Translations under genes and position numbers: made by a program
Notes under the pieces: model-generated
What the model saw: only the letters and a program-made list of their open reading frames with translations
Told to the model about the DNA's origin: nothing
Databases searched by the model: none
Shown here: one piece after another, positions 29,901 through 41,918 of the stretch
Layout: each line of letters begins with the position of its first letter
Position numbering within the stretch: the stretch's first letter is position 1
Assembly (NCBI GenBank): GCA_900175165.2
Contig: FWWN02000597.1
Location: forward strand, 1 to 42,095
Direction of reading: 5' to 3'
Origin: Rhizomucor pusillus
Lineage: Eukaryota; Mucoromycota; Mucoromycetes; Mucorales; Lichtheimiaceae
Length of the DNA stretch: 42,095 nt

Positions 29901-32900
29901 ATGCAGCTCCGTCCGTCAGGCAATAAAGCTTACAGCGCGGGGACACGACAGCTGGAAAGAAGAGACGACCGTCGTATGAAATCGCTGCAACATTTCCACT
30001 CGTTACTACGTGGCGTGTACGAAGCCAGCTTCCAGTCGCCACCGCAGCCCGATCAGTCGATTGATCAACTTCTCACGCTTCTCAACACAAAGATTGATCT
30101 GCCGGTAAAAGGAGTCTCTGATCAGGTAAACTGACATGATCGAATCTACTCGGATCGATGACGACCAATATATTTCGTAGCAAATAATCGATACTATCCT
30201 CTCTGGCTGCAAAGCTATATCTTATGAAAGCAATGTTTGCTCGTCGTTCTGCAAGTTCACCTTCAGGCAATATTCGAAGCAGGTAAATACAAAGAAATGC
30301 AACCCAAGGGACAAAAAAGGACTCACAGGAATGCTGTCAAAGATACGGCTGGCAAGCCTTCGACTTTCCCAGTTCGAAGTGTGCATCAATTATCTATTGA
30401 ATGGGTTGGAAAATGCTCAAGATGTCTCGTTTGATCTGCGCGTGGATATGCTGAGAGTACTTTCGGCCCTTGTTTTCGAAAATGCATCAAATGCATCAAA
30501 GGTATCTTTTTCTCGCGTTTATTATCTTCAAAGATGAGGATGGCGCTATTGATCGAAGAACTTGATACACAGTTCAACCCAAGGCTCTCCGATATACTGT
30601 TGAAACTGGCGGATCGATCCACGAAACCATTCGAGGTGCGACGTATGGCGATCAACTGTATTGGTAACTTGTGCGCAGGCGCAGGCACAAAGTTGCAAAC
30701 GTATTACAAGGATTACTACAGAACATTACTGTCAAACTTGGCCGTTGTGGAACAGAGCACAGAAGGCACACTTATGATTGCATCAAACGCTCTGGATTTC
30801 TCGGACTCTGCTGTCAGGAAAATAGCAAGTAGCACTCTCAGAGCCTTGCACTTTTTGTTAAGCCAAGACAAGACACTGGTCACAAATCCTCTCTGCGATA
30901 TCATAGACATTGTACATACTTTTATATTCATGAGCGTTTCTACAAAGACGTATAATTCTACGCGTGGTTTGTGCAACAATTTGCTCGCGCTTCTCGAAAA
31001 CCATGGGTAGACTTACATTTCTGCTGTGATAGATGAATCAAGCACTGGTCGAGGTATTCTTCCCGCAAGATCACGCCTCTCTCAAACATCAATAACCCCT
31101 CGTCCACAGCTGTCTTGGAGAATGATGCCCCAAAAGTCTACTGGGCTCACTAGCTCAGACTCTGAAATGTCTGATTCGAGTGATTCTACGGCAGCAAATC
31201 CAAGACGACAGTATGTTTCTTATTCGCTCAACATCAATTGTATACAGCGTGGTAACTTGATATTCTTTAGGCGTGACGATGCAAAGATACGCATCAATTC
31301 ACTGCTTTGTCTCCAAGCAATCGCAAACGTATGTATGCCTTTTCCTTCTCTTTAGCAAAGTGTAGCCATTCTAACAGGAGCATTGCAGACAACGCCCCGC
31401 GTTTTATACCCACAATGGCATAGATTCATTCCAGACACGTTTTCCATATTCCTCCTCAACAACACAGACAACCAGGGCGAATTGTTACCGTATCTTGCAT
31501 CTGACAACCAATCGTCATCACTGTTCACTATATTGCTGTATGATCCCATGACTACAGTTCGCATAGCCGTTTGCAATACGTTAATTTCGATGCTGGATGC
31601 ATCTAAGCAATACTTGAGTGTCGCTTCCGATCGGTATGTAACACAATATCAGAGATATCAACACATAGTACGTACTGATACGTCTAGATTTTTGTTAGTG
31701 AAACCAAATCTTCGTTTACTTCTCTTTCAGAACGGCTGGCATCTATCCTTAGAGACTTTCACGCAGCAGTGAGACAAGCTCTACGGAAAGAAGCATCTGA
31801 GCAAGTGCTACAAGTGATATTACAGGTGAGCATTTCGAATCTCTGGATATACAGGCCGGTCAAACTGACTCTTTTGGTACATCTAGTTGATTCAAGTGCT
31901 TGTTGCGAATTGCCCGTACGACCGACTCGCTCCTGATTACCTGCCTCAGCTTTACCGTGCTCTTTGGGATCTCTGGCCAAGAGCTAGTAAGTTTTCACTT
32001 TTAAGTTGTTTCATTTTATTTCTAACGTAGCGTTTGACACTGTCGCTTTTGATAGGCTTGAATGTGAGATGTTCCGTTTTAGATGCTATATCTTCAATTC
32101 TGGAAGCCGCCATTGAAGTTCCAGAATCTATCCAAAACCCACTCGAGGCTGATACGTTATCGCTGCTGCAATCACTGGTCCAAACGGTTACAGAGCAATC
32201 AAGTAGTAACAGCAGCAGTAATCTACATGTCGCTGTGTGGCATACGCTGGCTGCGATGGCGCGGTTCCGATTTTCCATGGTCTCGCAAGTATTACTTGTT
32301 GCTCCAAACGGATAACGTTGCGTGTATGTAGAGCTAATCCATCCATCTAGTGAAGAGTGGAGTACCCTGGAGATTATATTTGAGAATAGTTTGAAAGATA
32401 CAAATGCGTCCGTTCGCGTATCAGCTCTAAAATTTGCAGAGAGTTACGCTTGCGCGTTGGCCGAAAAGGCAACAAAAGACAAGGACTCTTATGTAAGTAG
32501 GATGGTAGCCATAAACAGCACTCGAAACATTTACAATGGATAATATAGTTGGAAAAGGGGATAGACTGGTGGACTACACTTCTCGCAAAACATATTCAAA
32601 ATAGCTGCATTGATGAAGACCCTGCAGTGCGAGCTGCAACGTGCGACTGCCTTGCGAGTATATCAGAGTGTATTTACGAGCATATGAAGGTATGAAAGAC
32701 TGGCATAATCCTCTTCGTCGATATATTCAATCGAATGTGTACAATGCTGAAACCTTGTTATCGTAGCCTTCGTCCCAGCGCTTGGCCATAGCTCTATTGT
32801 TACCCTTACCAGAAGACGAAGATCTCAGCGTAAGAGCGGCAGCTTGCAGAGGTTTGGGTGTCTTTGTTACTTTTGCATCGCTACGCAGTGTAAGTATTCC

Positions 32901-33924
32901 ATTATTGCTTGCAATTCGTAGCAATGAACCTAACTGCTTTTAGGATTCGTTGTTTGTCTCGAATATGGTATCATGCATTTTGGAGAGGATGAAGGATGCA
33001 AATTTACTTGTTCGCGTCAGGGCAAGTTGGGCTTTGGGTAATATGTGTGATGCTCTCGTTGTAGAGAGGTGAGTCTCGACGACGACGATGATAGCGAATA
33101 CACGGTTATTTACGTAGCATTTGCAGCGATAGCCCAGGATTCAAGTTTAGCGACTGGATATCACTAGAAACATGGACGGATGTTTTGGATGCAGCTTCTT
33201 CGGCAAGCTTGGATAACGACAAGGTAAAACAGCTTGCATATTTTGCACGAGAAAGGTTCAACTTACGCATTGCAAACTAGCTGCGCTCGAACGCTGTACG
33301 TGCCATGGGCAGTTTACTTCAGGTTACTCCTGCCAAAGTTTTCGAATACAGTCACACAATGAACTTGGTGAAAAAGGCCATGGCCGGTCTCGTAAAGAAT
33401 ATTGAGACTGGATCACTCAAGGTAAACAATATCTACTCGCTGTTTGCGTTGGCGCAGAAACTCACAGATTTGAAAGACTCGATGGAATGCGTGTCACGCT
33501 GCAAGCAACATGTTGAAAAATGCCTCATTTCCAATCGGATACGTGCAAGCATCCAGATCACTGTATCCGTGGACAGTGCCTTTGTATACTGCTCTCACAC
33601 GATCGCTGAACCAGTGCCGCAACTACAAGGTTAAAATCAATGCTTGTCTCGCATTGGCAACTCCTTCCGATGGTGGGAAATATGGAGACGATCAGCTTTT
33701 CACAGCAGTTTATCAGGCAGTAGAGCAAGCCAAAGTTGCATGCGAAACAGGACAGGAAGAGAACTTTCAAGAATACAGATATAAAGAGCAACTGAAGCAG
33801 CAGGTGAGAGTGCTCGCATTGTAGGTACGAGTTAGCCACGGTTTCTAACACAGTAATTATGATGATGCAGGTCAGCGAGGCCTTACTGCATTTGAGCAGC
33901 ATTCAACTTTCACGTGCAAAGTGA
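29901..33924 (+). CDS. HEATR6: HEATR6-like HEAT-repeat protein
   Basis: Seventeen exons join in phase to about 1028 residues: 29901-30125, 30181-30501, 30534-30966, 31033-31210, 31271-31328, 31389-31633, 31699-31825, 31887-31986, 32056-32288, 32334-32492, 32549-32689, 32767-32889, 32944-33068, 33127-33223, 33281-33421, 33477-33803, 33871-33924. The product is an alpha-solenoid of HEAT repeats; HEATR6 function is poorly known. Family blocks: RDDAKIRINSLLCLQAIANT with PRVLYPQW, SSLFTILLYDPMTTVRIAVC, SFTSLSERLASILRDFHAAV, LVANCPYDRLAPDYLPQLY, then repeated helices such as DEDLSVRAAACRGLGVFVTF, DANLLVRVRASWALGNMCDA and TRWNACHAASNMLKNASFP. The N-terminal DUF4042-type region is in exons 1-3. Exon 3's end is the weakest point: a G|GTTTGT donor at 30967 is required by phase. 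Exon 2 reads straight through a tempting GTAAAT. Confidence 0.88.
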
Positions 33925-33998
33925 GATGGCTGTCACGGGAATAATTGAATAAAAGTTGTGTTTTTTCCTTTTTGCCCATTCGTTACTTTTCTTTTATC

Positions 33999-36867
33999 AT
34001 GCCTGCTGTGTTCTCCAAGCTGGCCACGTCGCCGCAGTGGGTCGCAATGGCAGCCCTGATGAAGAAATGGGCAGCGACGTACATGCAGCACCGCACCGCT
34101 GTTGGCCGGTGTCTTTTACTGCTCTTTGTCCTGCGCACCGCACTCTCTATCCACAAAGCAGTGAGCAGGTTTAAAAAGGAGCAGAAAAAACCACGGCAAT
34201 CCTTGTCTGCACGTCTACAGACTTCAGACAAATCTTCAAAGCGCAAAGTCGAGGTATAAATTCGAAAAGAGAAAACGGAGGAACGAGGCATTATTGATGG
34301 TTCAAATCTTGCCAGGTCGATATGGGATTTTTGAAACAACTGCAATATTTACTTGGCACTGTCATGCCAGGGGTACGGTCCAAAGAATTTTGGATGCTGG
34401 TCGTACACTCGGGATTTTTGGTGTTCCGTACCGTCTTGTCAGTGTACATTGCAGCTTTGGATGGTCGGATAGTTAGCGCCCTTGTGAGTATCTATGATGG
34501 GCATGAAGCAAGAGATTCTCTTACTAATCTGTCACCTACAGGTACGCGGTAAAATGAAGGAGTTTATACTCGGTATTGGATGGTGGATGGCAGTAGCCAT
34601 TCCGGCCACTTACACAAACAGCATGGTATGCCTTGATATATTCTTGTACGTACCATGCAGCGTCAAGGCTAACTGAGATAATGATTAGCTATCCTACATG
34701 CAAAGCAAATTAGCGCTTGCTTTCCGCACACGTTTGACACAACACATTCACGATCAGTATTTAAGCGACATGACATTCTATACACTTGGAAACTTGGACG
34801 ACCGTATCAAGAATGCCGATCAATGCATCACCGTAGACACAATGAAATTCAGCAATTCACTCGCTGAACTCTACTCCAACCTGGCCAAGCCTATTCTGGA
34901 TGTATTCATATACAATTATCAGTTGACTCGCAGCGTCGGTTTCGAAGCTATCTTGCTTAGCATGGTCATCGTCAATTTGTCTTCTAATACAATGAGACGC
35001 TACACACCATCGTTTGGCAAAATGGTAGCCGAGGAGCAGCGCTTGGAGGGTGAGTTCCGTTTCGGCCACTCTCGCGTTATCGAAAACGCCGAAGAAATCG
35101 CATTGTACGATGGCGAAAAGATTGAGAAGAATATCCTAGACCGCAGCTACTATGCATTGATCAAACATGTCAACCGTGTATACCGTCTCCGCGTACCACA
35201 CGGCATGCTCGAGGATTTTATCATCAAATATTTTTGGGGAGCCTGCGGTCTCCTCTTGTGCTCAGTGCCTGTCTTTTTCAAGGTTCCCGGAGTTGATGCT
35301 AACGATATTGGCGGACGTACAGAAGGTTGGTGTAGCGCGCGCAACAGAATACCAAATACACGTCAGATTTCATTGATACGGACTACATTGCAGGTTTTGT
35401 CACCAACAGACGTCTTCTAGTCAGTTCATCAGATGCCGTCGGTCGTATCATGTATGCTTACAAGGAGATTACAGAATTGGCTGGTTACACCACTCGTGTA
35501 CGTACTATGATCAACCGAGAAAGGAATGCGGGCAAACCGATTGACAGTGAGCTATCTAGGTGACGGACCTTCTTGAAGTTTTCGAGGATGTAAAAGCTGG
35601 CCGGTATCAAAAGCGACTCGTTTCTTCTGCATCCATCGAAAACAACGAAAAGATGCTGCAAGGTCGAGGAAAGCTCGAGGAAGGCGAGAATATTGAATTT
35701 GAAAACGTCCCTATCATCAGTCCTAACGGCGACGTTCTTGTCCCTCAACTGACGTTCCATGTCAAGCCTGGTGTATGTATCGTGAGATAGTGTGTTCATG
35801 CACGTACTCACTGAATTTATTCCTCAAATTAATAGATGCATCTGCTTATCGTTGGGCCCAATGGTTGCGGCAAATCTTCCCTTTTCCGAATCCTCGGTGG
35901 ACTTTGGCCTGTATACGGCGGTACTGTCATGAAGCCACATTATCGCGATATCTTTTACATCCCTCAAAGACCTTACCTGTCCCTCGGTACTCTTCGAGAC
36001 CAGTAAGCATATCCATGTTCAGCCTGCTCTATGTTTTCTTTAGACTCAATGTACGCCTATTAGAATCCTTTATCCAGACACCTTACAAGATATGAAGAAA
36101 CGTAAGCAGGATGCGACAAATTTGGTTTGATCTGTATACGACTGACTCAACGTGATAACCAGGCAATGTCACCGATGATGATCTTCTCAACATCCTCAAA
36201 GTAGTTCAGATCGAACATATTGTCGAGCGCGAGGGCGGTTGGGACACTGAGAAAGAATGGGCGATTGCTCTTTCTGGAGGAGATAAGCAACGAGTAAGAA
36301 AACAAATGAAACATGTAGGGGAATATTACTCAACATTGCCATCTTAGATTGCTATGGCTCGCTTATTCTATCACTCCCCTAGATATGCCATCCTTGATGA
36401 ATGTAAGTACATGTCAAATCATCATCAAATAGCTGAGTAGAACTAAAGGCTCCATGCGCGTAGGTACGAGCGCTGTCAGTATGGACATTGAAAAGATTAT
36501 GTATACCCACGCGACAGGTAAATCCGCATACATTATGTTGAGATGAGATCACATTTTCACTCGACGTAAAACCATTAGATCTTGGCATTTCATTGCTAAC
36601 AGTGTCGCATCGACCTTCTCTGTGGAAATATCATAACTATATCTTACAATACGATGGCCAAGGCGGTTATGTCTTTACAAAACTAGATGCTGAGAAGCGA
36701 TTAGCATTGCAAGAAGAGAAGAATGCTGTAAGTAAACGAGCAATCCGACTTTTATTACATAAATTAAACACTTCCTGCTTCAGATTGAGCAACAGCTTAT
36801 TGAAGTGCCAAAGATGCAAGCGCGTTTGCAAGAATTGAAGGAGATGAGAGTTGCTGCTCGTACTTAA
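33999..36867 (+). CDS. Peroxisomal ABC half-transporter, ABCD/PXA type
   Basis: Thirteen exons (33999-34253, 34316-34483, 34542-34625, 34689-35325, 35394-35497, 35560-35772, 35836-36002, 36064-36101, 36163-36293, 36348-36402, 36464-36517, 36579-36727, 36784-36867) join in phase to 712 residues. ABCD proteins dimerise in the peroxisome membrane and import very-long-chain acyl-CoA for beta-oxidation. The transmembrane domain has the ABCD hallmarks [20 protein letters not shown] and [20 protein letters not shown] with EEIALYDGE (the EAA-like loop). The nucleotide-binding domain has Walker [11 protein letters not shown]-loop [17 protein letters not shown], signature [18 protein letters not shown], Walker B YAILDECTSAVS and the switch His in [17 protein letters not shown] helical charged tail ends in RVAART. 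It starts 74 bp after the HEATR6-like stop. PXA1 versus PXA2 orthology is not settled. Confidence 0.95.
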
Positions 36868-37458
36868 ATATTTTACATGTAACTTTTAAGAATAAGTAAT
36901 TTATGACTATAAAGAGAATACCCTAAGTTTAGCATAGCTCTGATTTTCTATTTCTCTCGGAATGGGGTCCTTGATGTACAGTACCATGTATAATTATTAG
37001 CCGAGTTCGAGAGGCTTGAAGCCCTTTCGAAAGCGCATCAGTAGATGGAGACATGAAAGATGGATCCTGTCACCTTGTATTGATATGGCCATCGGTACAT
37101 TTTAATACCATATTATCGATCCATCCCAACTCCTACGTACGCTTTGGATCTGATCCAGATAGAAAGCAACACCATGCCATCATTAGTTGCCGTAACAATT
37201 CCCTAAAAGCCAAGGTACATTGTAATAAATTCCTTTTCCAAGTATACTTACACTATATATTCGTTTGGAATGCGTTTGCAACACAAATTCAGATGTTTCG
37301 ATGGTCTTGATGTAGCGTATTTCTTTGACAGTTGAAAATCAATGCAGCTGCATGAAAAGTCAGCGTACAGAATCGGTGGTTGCAGCAAAAGTAACTCTGC
37401 AACGAGTCCTGAAATTTGAGGGACCGATCGGCCCACTTGCATACATTTTCTCTTTTAC
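36868..37458. other. Intergenic, no gene seen
   Basis: 591 bp between the ABC transporter stop and the cytochrome b5-domain start. Short frames on both strands lack motifs and splice support. AT-rich 3' flank at the left, promoter of the next gene at the right. Confidence 0.5.
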
Positions 37459-38165
37459 ATGAGCCTAAGTGACGAGGCAACTTCAACACAAATGGTCCCA
37501 GAAATGAAGTTACAGAATACAAACAGTACGTTGTAGCTTAAGGCTCTGCTGACTTGTCACTGATCGGCAAATTTGATGTAGATCAGACGCTGCCAGTCCC
37601 GGAATTTCCATCTCGCAACGGACCGCAACGACTCATTGCAGCTGCAACGAAGCAACCAAAACGAAGACAAAAGGTCATTCTTGAACCTGGACATTCGCCA
37701 CTTGATTGGGCGAGGCTCAAGAGCTCGGGTAAAGATCTGAGAGTACGTTGTTCTTGTCGTTGTTGCTTGATCATTAAGTGGCAGCGGATAACTGACTTCT
37801 TTTCTGCTCTTGCAGGGCGTACCGCAGTTAGGGAGGTACACGTTAGACGACTTAAAACAGCACAAGTCCGAGCAAGATGCATGGACTGCTATTCAGGGCA
37901 AAGTTTACAACATGACACCTTATTTAAAGTTCCATCCCGGCGGTGTTAGGGATTTAATGCGAATTGCTGGTAGAGACGGCACCAAACTATTCAGTAAGTT
38001 GTCCGTCCCGAGATAAGAAATATGTATAGGTCCTAGTTTCTGACCTGGTCATTAGTGTTGACCCATCCTTGGGTAAACGCAGAGTTTATGTTAGATGCCT
38101 GTCTGGTCGGATTTCTTGTGCCTGGCAGGAAGATTAACGACGATGACGATGATGATGATAACTAG
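37459..38165 (+). CDS. Cytochrome b5-domain protein
   Basis: Four exons (37459-37525, 37582-37742, 37816-37993, 38056-38165) join in phase to 171 residues. Cytochrome b5 domains hold one haem between two histidines and carry single electrons to desaturases, hydroxylases or reductases. After a disordered N-terminus, SPLDWARLKSSGKDLRGVPQ leads into YTLDDLKQHKSEQDAWTAIQ, GKVYNMTPYLKFHPGGVRDL (first haem His in HPGG) and LFMLTHPWVNAEFM (second His). It ends in a run of aspartates from GAT/GAC codons. The lack of a C-terminal membrane anchor and the SPLDWxxL lead-in resemble the b5 part of cytochrome b5 reductase 4 (NCB5OR)-like proteins, but no flavin domain follows, so it is a soluble stand-alone carrier or a truncated relative. 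The short first exon is chosen for its ATG and GTACGT donor. Confidence 0.88.
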
Positions 38166-39312
38166 ATACCAGTCTTATATATTGTTTCTCCCTCTCTGTT
38201 TCATGCAATCGTACGTGTGCATTCCCATAACATTCGGCTATGCCTATTACATACGATACTTTCCGTTTCTAACTGCATCCTACATGTATACACGTACAAC
38301 TTCCTTCGTGAGTCTGTGCTTATGATATAGATCTGGCACTTGTTATTTATTGTGTTTACGTTAATGGAATATGTTTTCTGTTTCTTGTCATGTATACGAA
38401 GACATATTTGTTAGCTTACTCATCTTCCCGAAGGATTATCGTAACACGTGTCTGTAAGTATTTAAATAAAGAAGTATGAATTAGATTGAGATGCGGCAGC
38501 GCGTGCAAGTCGGGGGATATAACTTAATCTTTGAGCTTTTTCTTCTTTCTCGCATCATAGATGAGCGTGTTCAAGGCCAAGGTAAATTGACGGCTGTACC
38601 CAGATAGATACATATCCTGTAACCTTGTTTTAGAATATATGCCGGACTAACAAGTAATTATCACTTACCAAACATGCAGAGCTTCTCAGCTCGCAAAGTA
38701 CGTACCGAGTTATCGTCAACTCGGTGCAGTGTGATTGCAATTTTTGGGCATAATCGGTATTTGTCTCCTTTCATTGTTGACTCCATATTTTGACGATGCC
38801 GTTAGAATATTTGAGAGATTTCAATGTACTACCCGTCGGGGAGTAACTCTTGGTGGATATTTTTCTCACATGTAAACAAGTTTAGATGCAACGTGTGATA
38901 GTAGCTTTTCATGGGCAACAGGGACGAGTTACCAAAGACTAATACCTTTAAAGCTCGCCTGGCTATACAATGGCCACAGTTGGCGCCTTGTTCGTTGTAT
39001 TGAGCGAAGCTGTCGGGAAGAAACTTACAGGAAGCTGCTGCAAACTGTATCCTTACTACGTAGATTGGTCTTTGTGGTATCTTGCGAGCATAGTTTTTGC
39101 TAAAAGCATACATGCAGCCGTACTTACCATTAGGGTGATTGGCAATTCTCATTTAGTCCGTTTATAGCATCCTTTCTGCAACGTTTCGCAGATTGTCAAG
39201 CTCTTTCTTACATACACAACAGGTGAAGCAATCGAAAATTGGAGTTCATGCAGCATTTTCTAAAAAATATTGTGTCTGTTTCTCATTTAATTCTTCTTTA
39301 TTTTTGGGGGAG
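38166..39312. other. Weakly coding or intergenic stretch
   Basis: An ATG at 38562 begins MSVFKAK before a GTAAAT donor. About 38874-39105 is open for some 75 codons without an ATG (reads WATGTSYQRLIPLKLAWL and SCREETYRKLLQTVSLLRRL), and 39193-39222 could be another exon. These may be 5' exons of the gene at 39313-40385, but I found no join with consistent phase and cannot call them. Confidence 0.35.
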
Positions 39313-40385
39313 GGGTCGCGTAGTGTGGAACAGATCTTAAGGATTGCGTCTAAATACAGAAAAGTAGATAACTTTGATTCGTCGCAAGCGTTTGCGCAGC
39401 TACGCGTTTTATCTGTTACCGTGACAACAAACGGCAAGGAACCCTATAAGGTTTACCCAGGTGAGTAAATTGCAATCGTCTCTAGGTTTCCTTCATTGCA
39501 AGCTCACGATACGATTCATACTAGAATTGATTACATTTATTGGTACCAAGAGGCGTCCCAAGTTCACCATCTTTGTCAAAGAACACAAAACGTCGTTCAA
39601 AACTTGGCATTCCACACCCAAGTCCATGGACGACCTGGAAAGAATCTGGAAAAGGTGTTTTGAGACAGAGGCCCAACGTTTGAGCAAGGAAGTGAAGGTG
39701 GTTATCACAAACAGTCGTTTACCTTGCGGTGATACTGACCGTGCTTTGGTGGTCAGATTGTCCAGAAGATGACCCGTGAAGACACCTGGCAGATAATATC
39801 CATGGAAATCGAAGTGGCATCTAATGAAGTGCGTAGCTAAATTGTTCAATGGCGACACATTTCTCAACTTTGTTTTCAATAGACTATGGCAATCCTGCAA
39901 CATGAAAAGAGTGTGCTCGAAACTCAGCGAGTGGTGATTGATAGCATAAACCGACAGCTGCAAGGACGACAGGCGTCACAAGGAAGTTCACAAGAGAACA
40001 GTGAAAGCACTGTAAGCTCTGAGGAATCAGCATCAGACGAGATGAATAATGATGAAGAGGTATCTTTGGATTCGGTCACCAGCTTTTCAAGATATATTTA
40101 CCTATGATATAGTTTATAATTGCAAAGCGCAACATTTCTAACGCGCTTAATGTCTTCAGAAACAATTGCGTTCAGAAATTTACCGACAAAATATCTCTCT
40201 GCTGCGCGGAATTGCTCGCCTTGAATTTTATCTATCTCTTTGAGATGGACAGAGAAGACTGTCGTGCATACTTTCCGCACGTTGTCGATTACATCGAAGA
40301 TGCTCTCGAGGACGAACTGGGACGAAATGAAAATATTCCAACATTAAGCCGATTGTCTGTCGATAATTGCGAAAAGCTCGCGGAG
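39313..40385 (+). CDS. Unrecognised multi-exon gene with a Ser/Glu-rich linker
   Basis: In-phase exons: about 39313-39460 (5' boundary uncertain), 39525-39697, 39757-39828, 39883-40059, then 40160 or 40176 onward. I do not know the family. The first part (SVEQILRIASKYRKVDNFDS, LSVTVTTNGKEPYKVYPELI, then GTKRRPKFTIFVKEH, MDDLERIWKRCFETEAQRLS) looks like a mixed beta-strand/helix domain. A long coiled-coil helix follows (IVQKMTREDTWQIISMEIEV, TMAILQHEKSVLETQRVVID), then a Ser/Glu linker. The final intron has two acceptors 16 nt apart. The first gives a short end (KQLRSEIYRQNISLLRGI and stop at 40241). The second gives at least 70 more residues (KFTDKISLCCAELLALNFIY, DYIEDALEDELGRNENIP) and could lead into the nuclease-like relic downstream. 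The intron at 39698-39756 hides an otherwise misleading frame. Start codon not identified. Confidence 0.5.
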
Positions 40386-40468
40386 GTATAGTCATATAGC
40401 AGTCATTTTTATGCTGAATTATGTAGATAATCACAAAAGGCTAGGCAATTCGCATCTACAGCCTATGA

Positions 40469-41218
40469 AGCTCCAAAGGCAGCACATACCTGGGGGACTG
40501 CGGCGCATACAGATACTCTAATAAGTCATGTGGTGAATATTTAGTCTGCGAGCAAGGAAAAGAAAAAGAATGGATTGTTCGACCCGATGGTTTAGTCGCC
40601 CGCCGTGGAAACCGAGGATCTGAAATATTTTGGTCGTCGAAGTGAAATTGCCTAATGAGCCACCGCAAAAGGATCTGGTGAAACTCGGGTATAAGATGAA
40701 AACATTGCTGGACCGACTCGTTGTCTTCTCAGTACCCAGTCTAGCAACCATTGGAATCCTCGTTGAAGGTTAGTTCCATGAATTTTCACAAGATATAGTG
40801 TCCTTCATCTAGCAACATAGGCTTCTAGGTCAAGGTCTATCGTATTGATCTCGAATACAATAATGTATATCGAATAATGCAGATACAACAAGGATACCCT
40901 TCTTGCAGCCGGGCAGATTTTAGCGTACTTAAGAGTAGCATCAGAAGAATGTTACAGCTGCCCGTGAGTTGCTCGAGAGTGTAAAGACATGGATATAAAC
41001 TGCTCGCTGATATCCCATAATGGATAATGCAGCGACTTTCTCGTCCGCCTAACTACAAACGCATCAAGGTTCGCACTCTTGGTCTTCACAAGCCATTTTT
41101 GATACATTTTATCGTCTCTTCGAGATACATGCTCAGACTTTACGGCTTTGAGGCTGGCTTCTTCAACCCTCAAGCTACTCTGGACCCACACTCACTTAAT
41201 CCATACCTCGAAGGATAA
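40469..41218 (+). pseudogene. Decayed PD-(D/E)XK nuclease-like gene
   Basis: From about 40469 one frame reads YLGDCGAYRYSNKSCGEYLV and KEWIVRPDGLVARRGN, then closes at a TGA at 40643. The continuation, ILVVEVKLPNEPPQKDLVKL, is in another frame that opens only at 40624. So a frameshift lies between 40624 and 40642. Together they give PD-G followed 16-20 residues later by hydrophobic-E-V-K, the layout of PD-(D/E)XK nucleases. The sequence goes on (MKTLLDRLVVFSVPSLATIG) to a GT donor after 40768. The in-phase acceptor at 40819-40820 brings a TAG at 40826-40828 just before VKVYRIDLEYNNVYRIMQIQ, a second lesion. A last exon (41033-41218) reads PNYKRIKVRTLGLHKPFLIH. The fold assignment is inference from motif order; expanded families of this kind exist in Mucoromycota. 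It may have been joined to the gene directly upstream. Confidence 0.5.
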
Positions 41219-41520
41219 TGGCCATCAAGTAACTATCGTGTATCGTTTATTAGATCGAAGAAAAAAATGATCAAGTGTTTTATTTGTATTATATGGTCTG
41301 TATGTTTACATATGTGTATGTCGTTTACAAGTCTGCGGGTATGGCAATTTGATTGTCGTTTATGGTTCTTTGTTTTGCTTTACGGATTGGCGGTTTGAAA
41401 GCGACCCTTTTGGGCACGTGACTCACTAGGGCTTTCCGGTGTATCGAAGGGGCGAGAGTCACCTTTTCTTTTTACTGGCTTGGCTAGTAGACCCGGCTTT
41501 TTGAGAGGATACAAAGAAAT
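41219..41520. other. Intergenic, AT-rich then promoter-like
   Basis: 302 bp. The left part is AT-rich 3' flank; the right part precedes the small gene at 41521. Minus-strand open frames across 41380-41740 lack motifs and conflict with the better-supported plus-strand exons. Confidence 0.45.
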
Positions 41521-41918
41521 ATGTTCTCCTTCATAGGTAAAAAGGAGTATTCCATCGACGCAAACGCAGACAAAAACCAATACAAATTCTAGCTCCAGGC
41601 GCTAACTCAAAGGAAAAGGGTGGTACCTTTACCAACCCACGGGTTTTGCCAACAGGCGACCCAGCACTAGGCACCAGGACTTTTTCAAATCCTCGCAATG
41701 AACTACCTCCAGCGGGCTCCATGTATTCGAATGTTGCCACAGGTCAAGAAACCTTCTGGTATCCTAGGTAGTAGTATCTTGTCATGCTATTATGTTATGA
41801 TATCGTGTCCTCATTGTTGCCAAGGAGCTCGGAAAAATCGAACTTTGACTGGGTGAACCAGCCGCAATGGATTCAGAAGGATCCCGTAACAGAATTCCTG
41901 TACTTGCGGAAACCTTAA
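41521..41918 (+). CDS. Small three-exon protein, unrecognised
   Basis: Exons 41521-41536, 41593-41767 and 41825-41918 join in phase to 94 residues. No single piece is long enough to show as a large open frame, which makes it easy to miss. Exon 1 is only 16 nt (MFSFI plus one base). Exon 2 reads APGANSKEKGGTFTNPRVLP, then GDPALGTRTFSNPRNELPPA, MYSNVATGQETFWYPR; exon 3 reads SSEKSNFDWVNQPQWIQKDP and VTEFLYLRKP before the stop. The tryptophan/aromatic-rich C-terminus and the two-way phase agreement support coding. There is no signal peptide or membrane segment. Size and composition would suit a small subunit of a larger complex, but I do not know which one and assign no function. A different first exon remains possible. 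Confidence 0.6.

Noticed and set aside
30283..30326. An intron starting at GTAAAT in the HEATR6-like gene
   Set aside because: No acceptor restores the frame at a normal intron length, while reading straight through stays in frame and enters the conserved HEAT region.
31634..31730. Acceptor TTTCAG at about 31730 for HEATR6 exon 7
   Set aside because: It leads to a stop. The earlier acceptor at 31698 gives SSFTSLSERLASILRDF in frame, matching the family.
41380..41740. Two minus-strand frames with a hydrophobic segment
   Set aside because: No splice join keeps phase, no start is convincing, and they overlap the in-phase plus-strand exons at 41521-41918.
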